Part shown: piece after piece, positions 1 to 6,192 of the stretch
Layout: each line of letters starts with the position of its first letter
How positions within the stretch are numbered: the first letter of the stretch is position 1
Assembly (NCBI GenBank): GCA_003649515.1
Contig: QMSC01000070.1
Coordinates: 1-6,672, forward strand
Direction: 5' to 3'
Length of the DNA: 6,672 nucleotides
From: Thermoprotei archaeon
GTDB lineage: Archaea; Thermoproteota; Thermoprotei; Thermofilales; B20-G17
Made by a program: the position numbers and the translations under genes
The notes under the pieces: generated by a model
Seen by the model: only the letters and a program-made list of their open reading frames with translations
Told to the model about the DNA's origin: nothing
The model's database searches: none

Positions 1-59
1 AACACTGTTTGTACTGCCTTAACTTTAATCGGATTTTGAGACCCTACTGCCACCAACAT
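1..59 (-). CDS. Inosine/xanthosine triphosphatase, DUF84/YjjX-like (5' part only)
   Basis: The minus strand opens with ATG at 59 and stays open to the left edge, giving 19 complete codons: M-L-V-A-V-G-S-Q-N-P-I-K-V-K-A-V-Q-T-V plus a partial codon. The pattern VGSxNPxKxxAV is the N-terminal nucleotide-binding signature of the DUF84/YjjX family, which hydrolyses non-canonical purine nucleoside triphosphates (ITP/XTP) to keep them out of nucleic acids. A strong Shine-Dalgarno (AGAGGGAT on the minus strand, about 72-65) lies 7 bases from the ATG, and a TATA-like element sits further upstream. The gene is divergent from the OB-fold gene at 202. Only about a tenth of the usual length (about 170-180 residues) is visible, so the family call rests on one motif. 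The RdgB/HAM1-type ITPases have a related but different start (ATGNxxK) and fit less well. Confidence 0.7.
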   Translation of the reverse strand, partial: MLVAVGSQNPIKVKAVQTV

Positions 60-94
60 TTGTTATCCCTCTAAAGATCACAGATCTATTTTTG

Positions 95-107
95 ATTTTA
101 TATTAAT
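95..107 (-). promoter_or_regulatory. TATA-like promoter element for the DUF84 gene
   Basis: Read on the minus strand, ATTAATATAAAAT contains a good archaeal TATA element. A start of transcription about 25 bases downstream would fall near 73-75, giving a leader of about 15 bases that still contains the Shine-Dalgarno at 72-65. This is inferred from spacing and consensus only. Confidence 0.4.
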
Positions 108-154
108 GTTTAACGTAGTAACTTAAACATCTACTGATTCATGTTTTAAACTAA

Positions 155-166
155 AAATTTATAAGA
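155..166 (+). promoter_or_regulatory. TATA-like promoter element for the OB-fold gene
   Basis: The stretch AAATTTATAAGA, preceded by an A-rich BRE-like CTAAAA, matches the archaeal TATA consensus (TTTATAAG). The expected transcription start is near 188, which leaves a short leader of about 14 bases that keeps the AGGT Shine-Dalgarno at 191-194. The 142-base gap between the two divergent genes (60-201) holds this element and the DUF84 promoter, and I see nothing else in it. Confidence 0.45.
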
Positions 167-201
167 GCGGTTGGAATAGTCTTCGAAGCAAGGTCGAGGC
201 A

Positions 202-489
202 ATGAAGATAAGGGACTTACGTAACGGTATGAGGGGGGTAGAAGTAGAAGGGACAGTTGTGGAGAAGGGCAACGCTAGAGAGGTTAACACAAGGTATGGT
301 CCTGCGCGTGTATCGAACGCGGTAATACAAGATGACTCCGGTAGGATCATCCTATCTCTGTGGAATGATGACATTGAAAAGATCGAGATAGGAGATAGAG
401 TGAGGATAGAAAACGGTTACGTGACGTCCTATAAGGGGCGCCTACAACTGAGCGTAGGAAGACGTGGAAGGCTAGTAGTATTAAAGTAG
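202..489 (+). CDS. Single-OB-fold ssDNA-binding protein (crenarchaeal SSB-like)
   Basis: This 95-residue protein is a single OB-fold of the type used by crenarchaeal SSB to bind single-stranded DNA in replication and repair. It aligns throughout with Sulfolobus SSB: an N-terminal L-x-x-G/N-M element, a beta hairpin with RYG (31-33), the D-D-S-G-R-I-I-L-S-L-W strand (44-54), IGDRVRIENGY (63-73) and SYKGRLQL (76-83). The three aromatic positions that stack on DNA in Sulfolobus SSB (W56, W75, F79) correspond here to W54, Y73 and Y77. It ends right after the OB fold, without the Gly/Arg-rich acidic tail of the 148-residue Sulfolobus protein, so it may be a paralogue or an RPA-like accessory subunit rather than the main SSB. 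The ATG at 202 is preceded by AGGT at 191-194, 7 bases away, and GAGG at 196-199. It is convergent with the M20 gene, 32 bp from its stop. The fold is sure; binding to DNA rather than RNA is inferred. Confidence 0.85.
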   Translation: MKIRDLRNGMRGVEVEGTVVEKGNAREVNTRYGPARVSNAVIQDDSGRIILSLWNDDIEKIEIGDRVRIENGYVTSYKGRLQLSVGRRGRLVVLK

Positions 490-521
490 CTTTCACCTAA
501 GCTCGTTGACTGCCGTTCAGC

Positions 522-1748
522 TTAAATTAGAGCCATCGTAGCGAATACTTTCGCATCTTGAAGAATGTTGGCTATCCTAGCATACTCATTAGGTTGATGC
601 GCTGTCTCATCTACTGTAGACCAGACGGCGGCCTGATAGCCTACCCTTCTGAATATCGCAGCGAAAGTCCCACCGCCTATTCCACCTACTCGAGCATCTA
701 ATCCAGTCACTAATTTTATAGCGGTCTTTAACTTCTGCACAACCTTGCTTTGAGGGCTTGTGGGAGGCGGGGCTTCAGACCTTGCGATAACTTCTACGTT
801 TATTCTCACTCTATAGACCTTTTCGAAGTTCTCTTTAAGGGTGTGAACTATCTCAAGTACCTCGTTAAGGTCATATCCAGGCAGTACTCTACAATCAAAA
901 TACACTACATCTACGCCAGGAATAGTGTTAACATTGTCTATATTCTTCTCCTTTTTCGTAGGCTCAAATGTTGAAGTCGGAGGGCTAAAGAGCTCATTTC
1001 TTTCATGAAACTTCGCGTGCAAAACTTCGTCTAAAAGTAGGGCGAATTTCATGCCTATTCTATGCGCGTTTATCCCCATATGCGGCATGCTGGCGTGTGC
1101 TTGCCTTCCCACTACAGTGATTTTGAGCCAAAGAATGTGTTTTTCCGCCACCTCAATGAAATCTCCTTTAGGAGAGCCAGCATCGGGAACTACTATCAGG
1201 TCGCTCTTACCAAAAGTATTTCTTCTCATTAACGCTTTAATGCCGTAGGTGCTTCCAGCCTCTTCATCGGCTGCGAAAACAAGACCTATACGCACTCTAG
1301 GCTTTATACCCGCGTCCCTAAGGGCCTTAACAGCAAGTATGGAGGAAGCTATAGCCTGACCATTATCTTCAGCGCCTCTACCGAAAATCTTTCCATCACT
1401 TATTATGGGCGTGTAGGGGTCTGATTTCCAGAGGGACCTATCTCCCTCAGGCACTGTATCGGTATGGGCTATTATCCACAACCTTTCCCTCGTGCTTCCC
1501 TCAAAAATTGCAACAATGTTTCTTCTTACCCCTTCTGGCACTCTGCTATCAGGTACATCTATTATCTGAAGGCTATCGGGTGAAAGCTCGCGCAGTACTT
1601 TTTCTAGGTAAAGGCAACGCTTGAATTCCCCTTCGCCTCCAAATGCTGGATTTACGGCTCTTATCTTGATTAAATTAGTTAGAATGTTTACGGCATAATC
1701 CCTGTTTCGAGATACTTCTGCAAATACCTCCTCTAAAGCCTCCTTCAC
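522..1748 (-). CDS. M20 family metallopeptidase / deacylase (ArgE-DapE-ACY1-like)
   Basis: This cytoplasmic di-zinc hydrolase of the M20 family (408 residues, normal length) cleaves an amide bond in a peptide or N-acyl amino acid. The catalytic domain is split: residues 1-200 and 320-408 form the zinc domain, and about 200-318 the dimerisation lid with the usual RQAHAS motif (H218). Expected metal ligands are all present: H95 in HTDT, bridging D128 in GAEDNG, E163 after the general base E162 (ADEEAG), D189 in VPDAG and H384 near the C terminus; D97 is the second catalytic Asp. The start is GTG at 1748, because the Shine-Dalgarno AGGTGA (1761-1756) is 7 bases upstream and contains the TGA stop of the SagB-like gene, so translation of the two is probably coupled. 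Databases often name archaeal members DapE or ArgE, but no lysine or arginine gene is nearby, so the substrate is unknown. Confidence 0.9.
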   Translation of the reverse strand: MKEALEEVFAEVSRNRDYAVNILTNLIKIRAVNPAFGGEGEFKRCLYLEKVLRELSPDSLQIIDVPDSRVPEGVRRNIVAIFEGSTRERLWIIAHTDTVPEGDRSLWKSDPYTPIISDGKIFGRGAEDNGQAIASSILAVKALRDAGIKPRVRIGLVFAADEEAGSTYGIKALMRRNTFGKSDLIVVPDAGSPKGDFIEVAEKHILWLKITVVGRQAHASMPHMGINAHRIGMKFALLLDEVLHAKFHERNELFSPPTSTFEPTKKEKNIDNVNTIPGVDVVYFDCRVLPGYDLNEVLEIVHTLKENFEKVYRVRINVEVIARSEAPPPTSPQSKVVQKLKTAIKLVTGLDARVGGIGGGTFAAIFRRVGYQAAVWSTVDETAHQPNEYARIANILQDAKVFATMALI

Positions 1749-1755
1749 CAGCCTC

Positions 1756-2967
1756 TCACCTCGCTAAACCTATCGGCATTATGTAGAGGGGGAGTAAACC
1801 TGGTAGACCTATAATATCCTTGATCTCCTCTTTATTTACATCCCCGATGATAATGGTACCTAGGTTGGTGCTTGCAGCACACAGGTATATGTTTTGGGCC
1901 ACCATTCCACATTCTACGTTTAGCATATTCTCATCCTTTCCTCTTTTAGCTAGAAGAACTAAATTAGCTGCTGAGTGCCTGATATAATCTATGGGGATGC
2001 TAGTAGAGTATAGCCCCTCAAGGAGTGTCTCTTCCTCCAGCAGTATCAGTGAATGCCTACTGGGATCGTAAATGTATTTTCCACGAGGAAGGAACTCAAG
2101 TTCCCTTGCTAGGACTAATATTTTCACGAAGTATTTTGAAAGTGGAGGAACGTAAGGTCTATTCCCTGAGTTTTGGAAGCTAAGAGAATATTTTAAAATA
2201 TAAGCAAGTTTTTCTAAGGGTAGGGTTCTCCTAACATACCGTCTAGCTGATCTCCTTCTCCAGATGCACTCCTCAAGCGTAAGCTCAGTGAAGTGAAAAC
2301 GCGAGGGTATAACGTATTCAACTCCTCTTACGCGTGAATTTTCCTCTGAAATGCTTTTCTCCCCTTCTCCCCTCCCTACACCTATTACACAGTAAGGCTC
2401 TTCAGGTATCTTTAGTTCTGACGCAAGGCGTCTTGACTCTACCTTAAAACTATAGACCATACTAAAGCCAAGTGCTGCCGCTTCTAAGGAGATGTTTTGG
2501 CACATATGTCCGATCTCAGCATAAACGTAATCCTCTCTCCTCTTGCTACGAATCTCCCTAACGCGAGAAGAATTCGCGGCTAAAAGTATAATTAAGGGGG
2601 CTTCACTAATGGCCTCAGCGAAATCTTCTCTTAAATAGCCCTCTAAACTTACTCTTTCACCAAGATATTCTATGCTTCCCTCTCCTGGCTCCACCGAACG
2701 GTAACGATAAAATCCCTTTTCTACACCTTCTACATTACGGGCTATGAAGTAAATTTCAAATGGAAAGATGTTCTCGGCGATGGGTATCGTCCTAAGTATG
2801 GTGCCGTTAACTTTCCCAGTGGTTCCCCCAAGGCTGAAGAGGAGTCGACTAAGATCGCTGAGACTCAATGTACCGTTTAATACTTTTGAATGAGCTTTTA
2901 CCCTAGCGGCTACTTCGCTTAGAGGGATGCTTAAAGTCGGTTCAAAGCCTGGTAAGCGTATGTTCAT
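1756..2967 (-). CDS. Tandem nitroreductase/SagB-type flavin-dependent dehydrogenase-like protein
   Basis: This 403-residue protein contains two nitroreductase-fold (SagB-type) domains, about 1-200 and 228-403. Internal repeats are visible: EIGHMCQNISLEAAALGF (151-168) pairs with ECGMVAQNIYLCAASTNLG (352-370), and YCVIGVG (192-198) pairs with YIMPIG (395-400). Such enzymes normally bind FMN at a dimer interface. The phosphate-binding arginine signature is clear only in the second domain (WRRRSARRY, 236-244); the matching place in the first domain (about 19-29) has no such cluster. The SagB-like RT-x-P-x-A...P-x-E-x-Y segment is best kept in the first domain (59-73). The fused chain may thus act as a pseudo-dimer with one complete flavin site (inference). 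SagB proteins oxidise azolines to azoles in modified peptides, but no YcaO cyclodehydratase is visible here, so the substrate is unknown. ATG at 2967 has a moderate Shine-Dalgarno (AGTGAT) 5 bases away. It is the first gene of a pair with the M20 gene. Confidence 0.8.
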   Translation of the reverse strand: MNIRLPGFEPTLSIPLSEVAARVKAHSKVLNGTLSLSDLSRLLFSLGGTTGKVNGTILRTIPIAENIFPFEIYFIARNVEGVEKGFYRYRSVEPGEGSIEYLGERVSLEGYLREDFAEAISEAPLIILLAANSSRVREIRSKRREDYVYAEIGHMCQNISLEAAALGFSMVYSFKVESRRLASELKIPEEPYCVIGVGRGEGEKSISEENSRVRGVEYVIPSRFHFTELTLEECIWRRRSARRYVRRTLPLEKLAYILKYSLSFQNSGNRPYVPPLSKYFVKILVLARELEFLPRGKYIYDPSRHSLILLEEETLLEGLYSTSIPIDYIRHSAANLVLLAKRGKDENMLNVECGMVAQNIYLCAASTNLGTIIIGDVNKEEIKDIIGLPGLLPLYIMPIGLAR

Positions 2968-3014
2968 ACTGCATCACTTCAGCGAATCTTCTCTATTAAC
3001 AGGTTCTCATCAAA

Positions 3015-3028
3015 TGTTTTAAATTAGC
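3015..3028. promoter_or_regulatory. Possible shared TATA element between the SagB-like and TatD-like genes
   Basis: TTTTAAATTA (3017-3026) reads as a TATA-like box on both strands (TTTTAAAT forwards, TAATTTAAAA backwards). It lies about 48-50 bases from each start codon (3072 and 2967), leaving leaders of roughly 20-30 bases with room for both Shine-Dalgarno sequences. A second minus-strand candidate, GATAAAAT (about 3048-3041), would give the SagB-like mRNA a longer leader. The rest of the 104-base gap shows nothing else I can name. Confidence 0.4.
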
Positions 3029-3071
3029 CGCATATAGCATTTTATCATTAGCATGTTAGAGGGCCAATGCC

Positions 3072-3800
3072 ATGTTTGTGGATGCTCACTGCCATTTACA
3101 TGAGTTTAGCGAAGAAGAAGTTGAAAGGTTTTCTAAGGAATTTTATATAGTGGCCGTTTCGGATGATTATGAATCTTCTCTGAAGACTATAGAGCTTGCA
3201 TCTTCTTTTCCTAATATCATTCCATGTGTAGGCATTCATCCATGGGAGGTAAAGAACGTAAGTAACGACGAAGTTGAAAGGATCATCAGGCTTGTCGCTA
3301 AGAAGGATATTATCTGTCTAGGAGAAATAGGTCTGGACAAGCTTTTCACACCTCAAACCTTTGAGCGTCAACTAGAGGTTTTTAAGAGCTTTATATCGTT
3401 AGCTTCAGAGCAGGACCTAATCGTTAACGTTCATGCTGCAGGCGCTTGGAGAGAGGTTTTCGAGCTAGTAACTGAATTCTCCATGAAAAGGGTGATATTT
3501 CACTGGTATACGGGGCCGCTGAATCTCTTAAAGAGAGTAGTCGAACGGGGATATTATATAACGGTTAACCCAGCTGTAAAGATTCAGAAGAAGTTGAGGT
3601 CGGTTCTCAAACAAGTGGATATTCACTATATGCTTACGGAGAGTGACGGTCCCTACAAATATAGGGGTCTTTTCTTAGCTCCTCCTATGGTGCGAGAACT
3701 AGTGGAATATATTTCACAGGTGCGAGGCATAAGTACAGAGGATCTGAGGGAAACCGTACTCGGGAACTTTAAAAGATTGTTCAAGGTATCTATTAATTGA
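3072..3800 (+). CDS. TatD-like metal-dependent hydrolase (putative DNase)
   Basis: This amidohydrolase-superfamily TIM barrel of the TatD family has 242 residues, slightly shorter than the usual 250-265. Motifs in order: DAHCHL (4-9; metal ligands H6 and H8), GIHPWE (54-59; H56), GEIGLD (84-89; bridging E85), NVHAAG (119-124; H121), FHWYTG (143-148; H144) and TESDGPY (189-195; D192). All expected ligands are present; the last two motifs differ from the bacterial HCFSG and ETDAPY, which appears common in archaeal members. Characterised relatives are 3'-5' exonucleases/DNases, and one cyanobacterial member deacylates D-aminoacyl-tRNA, so a nuclease role is likely but not proven. ATG at 3072 has AGAGGG (3058-3063) 8 bases upstream; the nearer ATG at 3067 is out of frame. 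It is the first gene of a probable operon with PRPP synthetase, whose ATG lies 14 bases after its stop. Confidence 0.88.
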   Translation: MFVDAHCHLHEFSEEEVERFSKEFYIVAVSDDYESSLKTIELASSFPNIIPCVGIHPWEVKNVSNDEVERIIRLVAKKDIICLGEIGLDKLFTPQTFERQLEVFKSFISLASEQDLIVNVHAAGAWREVFELVTEFSMKRVIFHWYTGPLNLLKRVVERGYYITVNPAVKIQKKLRSVLKQVDIHYMLTESDGPYKYRGLFLAPPMVRELVEYISQVRGISTEDLRETVLGNFKRLFKVSIN

Positions 3801-3814
3801 AGTGGTGGCGTTCA

Positions 3815-4711
3815 ATGATCGTAGTAGGTGGTCCGGCTTCTACTAAGCTTGCTTCAAACGTAGCTAGGGAGCTGGGCGTTCAGTGCATTTCTCTCGAATA
3901 CAAGGTTTTCCCAGACGGTGAATCGTACATACGTTACCCTCTCGAGAGTTGCGATGTTAAGGGAGAGGATGTAGTCATTGTTCAGTCCCTGTATCCTCCA
4001 CAAGATAAGCACTTCGTGGAGTTGCTCTTCGCCATAGATGCTCTTCGGCATCTTGGAGCGGGAAGAATAGCCGTGGTAGTGCCTTATCTAGCATACTCAA
4101 GGCAAGATAAGGTTTTCCTACCAGGAGAGAATGTAAGCGTTAGAACGATCTTAAGGTCAATTGAAAGAATGGGTGCGGACTACTTCCTAACGATTGACAT
4201 ACATAAAGAGGAGAGTTTGAACTTCCTTTCAATACCCTCCTTCAACATCACAGCTGTTCCACTCTTATCAAATTACATAAAGGGTCTGAGATTGGAGGAA
4301 ATTCTAGTCTTAGCTCCAGACCGAGGAGCTCTATGGAGGGCAGAAATGGCTAGTAGGTTCTTGGGAGCTGAGTACGATTACCTCGAGAAATATAGAGATA
4401 GAAGCACAGGCGAGGTTTCAGTAAAGCCCAAGAGTCTCTCTGTGAAAGGAAGAACTGTGGTTATTATAGATGACATTATAAGTACTGGAGGAACCGTCGC
4501 ACTGGCAGCGAAAGTAATGAAGGAATTGGGGGCGCATAAGGTTATTGCTGCATGTACCCATCCACTACTTGTGGGGAACGCGTTAGAGAAAATGTATAAT
4601 AGCGGAGTAGAGCGAGTTATAGGCACCAATACGATACCTTCCACTGTATCGGTAGTAGACGTTGCAGAAATAATAGTTGAAAAGTTAAAGAGTATCCTTA
4701 AGCCGAATTAA
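3815..4711 (+). CDS. prs: Ribose-phosphate pyrophosphokinase (PRPP synthetase)
   Basis: It transfers pyrophosphate from ATP to ribose 5-phosphate, giving PRPP for purine, pyrimidine, histidine and (in bacteria and archaea) other syntheses. With the ATG at 3815 the protein has 298 residues, the short archaeal size (bacterial enzymes are about 315). Visible motifs: FPDGES (32-37), PYLAYSRQDK (90-99, ATP-binding R96/Q97/D98), DIHKEE (128-133, metal ligand H130), APDRGA (167-172), the catalytic KxR (K192 and R194) and the PRPP loop IIDDIISTGGT (217-227) with D219/D220. The frame is open from a TTG at 3797 overlapping the TatD-like stop, but ATG 3815 is preferred: GGTGG (3804-3808) is 6 bases upstream, and the protein then starts MIVVGGPAS, as archaeal homologues do. 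Its stop overlaps that of the dipeptidase gene on the other strand. Confidence 0.95.
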   Translation: MIVVGGPASTKLASNVARELGVQCISLEYKVFPDGESYIRYPLESCDVKGEDVVIVQSLYPPQDKHFVELLFAIDALRHLGAGRIAVVVPYLAYSRQDKVFLPGENVSVRTILRSIERMGADYFLTIDIHKEESLNFLSIPSFNITAVPLLSNYIKGLRLEEILVLAPDRGALWRAEMASRFLGAEYDYLEKYRDRSTGEVSVKPKSLSVKGRTVVIIDDIISTGGTVALAAKVMKELGAHKVIAACTHPLLVGNALEKMYNSGVERVIGTNTIPSTVSVVDVAEIIVEKLKSILKPN

Positions 4712-5814
4712 AGTAATCTTTTTTCAAACACCGTCAGTTGTTCAAAGCCATTCTTCCTTACCAACACTGTGTCCTCTATTCGCACCCCACCGTACCTATG
4801 GATGTACACCCCAGGCTCTACAGTAACCACCATGCCTTCTTTTAAGATCTTGTCCTTATCGGAGGGAGCTAGAGTAGGGCTTTCATGAACATCGAGACCT
4901 ACACCGTGGCCGAGACTGTGGTTAAAGTAGGGCGCGTAGCCGTATTTCCTTATAACATCACGTGCTACATTGTCAACGCCTATTGCGCTTGCTCCTTCTC
5001 TAAGAACGCCTAGAGCCCTTTCCTGAGCTTCAATTACTGCTTCGAATATTCTTTTCTGTTTTTCTGAGGGCTCTCCTATAATCACCGTGCGGGTCATATC
5101 CGCGCAGTAGCCCATATACTTAGCTCCTATATCGATTACAACAAAGTCCCCTTTTTCGATCCTCCTTCTACCGGGCTTAGCGTGGGGGTAAGCCGAATTG
5201 GGTCCTGAGGCTACTATTGGAGGAAAGGCGGGATATGCTTCATGCTTAGAGAAAACGTACAGGACTTCAGCTACAATATCGATCTCGCGAACACCCTCCT
5301 TCAAGCTCTCTAGAGCTACTTCCAGAGCCTTACCTGTTATTTCAGAGGCCTTTCTAATGATTTCGATTTCTGTTGGGCTCTTAATCTCCCTAAGGGCCGA
5401 AACTAGTGGCGTAGCGTCTTTAAACTCTACGTCAGGAATTTTTTCTTTCTGAGAGCTAAGTTCCCTTAAATCGCCTGGATAACATGCAACAACTCCTTTC
5501 TTCAAATCACGTACAATGTCCAGTACTATCTCCGAGCGTTTCTTGAATATTACTTTCTCCCCTTCTGCTTTTTCCTTCAAGTAGGGGGAGTATGCAACGA
5601 TGTTCTTCACATACGAGTAATCTAATGCTCGGGTGTACTCTAGACGGCTTACAAGTAAAAGTGGCTCTCCATCAAGGGGCACTATCAGCGTCCCACTATC
5701 AAATCCCGTAAAGTAGTACACATTGGATGGTCCTGTGATAATGCAAAGATTTACCCCCTTCTGTTTCATTTTTTCCCTAAGTTTACTGGTTCTACCACCA
5801 TACTCGCTATGCAT
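4708..5814 (-). CDS. pepQ: Xaa-Pro dipeptidase/aminopeptidase, M24 family (prolidase)
   Basis: This cytoplasmic di-metal (Co/Mn) peptidase splits X-Pro dipeptides or removes an N-terminal residue before proline. In the 368-residue protein, residues about 8-135 form the creatinase-like N-terminal domain and 142-365 the pita-bread catalytic domain. All five metal ligands are present: D228 (VVIDIG), D239 (ADMTRT), H303 (GHGVGLDVHE), E333 (TVEPGVY) and E347 (VRIEDT). H211 and H310, which are conserved in prolidases, are also there. The length matches archaeal prolidases (about 350). The start is ATG 5814, since GGGGG (5826-5822) lies 7 bases upstream and overlaps the longer TTG frame that begins at 5835. 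Dipeptidase versus aminopeptidase activity cannot be separated here. It is divergent from the ferredoxin gene and convergent with prs. Confidence 0.92.
   Translation of the reverse strand: MHSEYGGRTSKLREKMKQKGVNLCIITGPSNVYYFTGFDSGTLIVPLDGEPLLLVSRLEYTRALDYSYVKNIVAYSPYLKEKAEGEKVIFKKRSEIVLDIVRDLKKGVVACYPGDLRELSSQKEKIPDVEFKDATPLVSALREIKSPTEIEIIRKASEITGKALEVALESLKEGVREIDIVAEVLYVFSKHEAYPAFPPIVASGPNSAYPHAKPGRRRIEKGDFVVIDIGAKYMGYCADMTRTVIIGEPSEKQKRIFEAVIEAQERALGVLREGASAIGVDNVARDVIRKYGYAPYFNHSLGHGVGLDVHESPTLAPSDKDKILKEGMVVTVEPGVYIHRYGGVRIEDTVLVRKNGFEQLTVFEKRLL
4717..4724 (+). terminator. Oligo-T run after prs, likely archaeal terminator
   Basis: Six consecutive T residues (4719-4724) start 7 bases after the prs stop codon. 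Archaeal RNA polymerase terminates at such T-runs without a hairpin. The run lies inside the 3' end of the dipeptidase gene on the other strand, so the codons there are also constrained. Confidence 0.4.
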
Positions 5815-5881
5815 GCAGTTTCCCCCTTTTAACAAGAAGTCTAAGGTCTTTTAACCTCTACCATGCTGACGAAGTTCGCTT

Positions 5882-5913
5882 GGATAAGTATATATTTACC
5901 AGTGGGCTTATCC
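5882..5913. promoter_or_regulatory. TATA element bracketed by a 7-bp inverted repeat, divergent dipeptidase/ferredoxin promoter
   Basis: TATATATTTA (5889-5898) is a good TATA box forwards, with an expected start near 5918-5920 and a leader of about 30 bases for ferredoxin. Backwards it reads TAAATATATA, with an expected start near 5867 for the dipeptidase. It is flanked by perfect 7-base inverted repeats: GGATAAG (5882-5888) and CTTATCC (5907-5913), whose centres are 25 bp apart. This could be an operator for a dimeric regulator or a chance palindrome. No regulator gene is seen nearby. Confidence 0.45.
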
Positions 5914-5949
5914 TAGTGCTGATCGAAACCTCAAGTACGGTGACCGAAT

Positions 5950-6192
5950 ATGGTTAAGAAGCTTAGAGTTACAATCAATAGGGATCAATGCATTTCGGAT
6001 ATGGTCTGTGTGTCTCTGTGCCCGGATGTCTTTGAAATGAATGAGGAGGACGGTAAAGCCCAGAGCGCGGAGAAGTTTAGGATTGGAGGTAGCGTGGAGA
6101 GGGGTGAAGTGCCTAGAGACTTAGAGGAGTGTGTTAGAAGCGCTGCTGAAGCTTGTCCTGTACAGATAATAGAGGTAGAGGAAATAGAATAA
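5950..6192 (+). CDS. Ferredoxin, single [4Fe-4S]/[3Fe-4S], Asp-ligated Pyrococcus type
   Basis: This 80-residue electron carrier of the cytoplasm probably serves oxidoreductases such as ferredoxin-dependent ketoacid enzymes. It aligns residue for residue with Pyrococcus furiosus ferredoxin: C14, D17, C20 and C69 match its cluster ligands C11, D14, C17 and C56, and C24 and C61 match C21 and C48, which form a disulfide there. So the Cys-x2-Asp-x2-Cys ligand set and both disulfide cysteines are kept. Between C24 and C61 there are 36 residues instead of 26, an insertion around IGGSVERGEVP (45-55). The Asp ligand allows easy change between [4Fe-4S] and [3Fe-4S] forms in the Pyrococcus protein; the same is inferred here. 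GGTGA (5939-5943) is 6 bases before the ATG. It is followed by the DTD2 gene, 43 bases away, perhaps on one transcript. Confidence 0.93.
   Translation: MVKKLRVTINRDQCISDMVCVSLCPDVFEMNEEDGKAQSAEKFRIGGSVERGEVPRDLEECVRSAAEACPVQIIEVEEIE

Noticed and set aside
159..374. Minus-strand 71-codon open frame over the OB-fold gene
   Set aside because: It lies opposite the OB-fold gene, has no recognisable motif or good ribosome site, and its composition fits a shadow frame.
498..526. Small hairpin AAGCT...AGCTT between the OB-fold and M20 gene ends
   Set aside because: Only a 5-bp stem with a long loop and no T-run; too weak to call a terminator.
750..974. Plus-strand 74-codon open frame (and a similar one at 1051-1248)
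   Set aside because: Both lie inside the M20 peptidase gene on the other strand; no motif or conserved start was seen.
522..2967. Azole-modified peptide (SagB/YcaO) biosynthesis cluster
   Set aside because: No YcaO cyclodehydratase, precursor peptide or transporter is present in the window; SagB-like similarity alone does not support it.
3797..3814. TTG start extending PRPP synthetase by six residues (overlapping the TatD-like stop)
   Set aside because: The ATG at 3815 has a Shine-Dalgarno at proper distance and gives the family's usual N terminus.
4378..4644. Minus-strand 88-codon frame in prs, and a 65-codon frame at 3854-4051
   Set aside because: Both sit opposite strongly conserved PRPP synthetase motifs; shadow frames.
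5198..5452. Plus-strand 84-codon frame in the dipeptidase gene
   Set aside because: Opposite a well-conserved M24 region; no motif.
5815..5835. TTG start extending the dipeptidase by seven residues
   Set aside because: The extension is occupied by the GGGGG ribosome site that serves the ATG at 5814.
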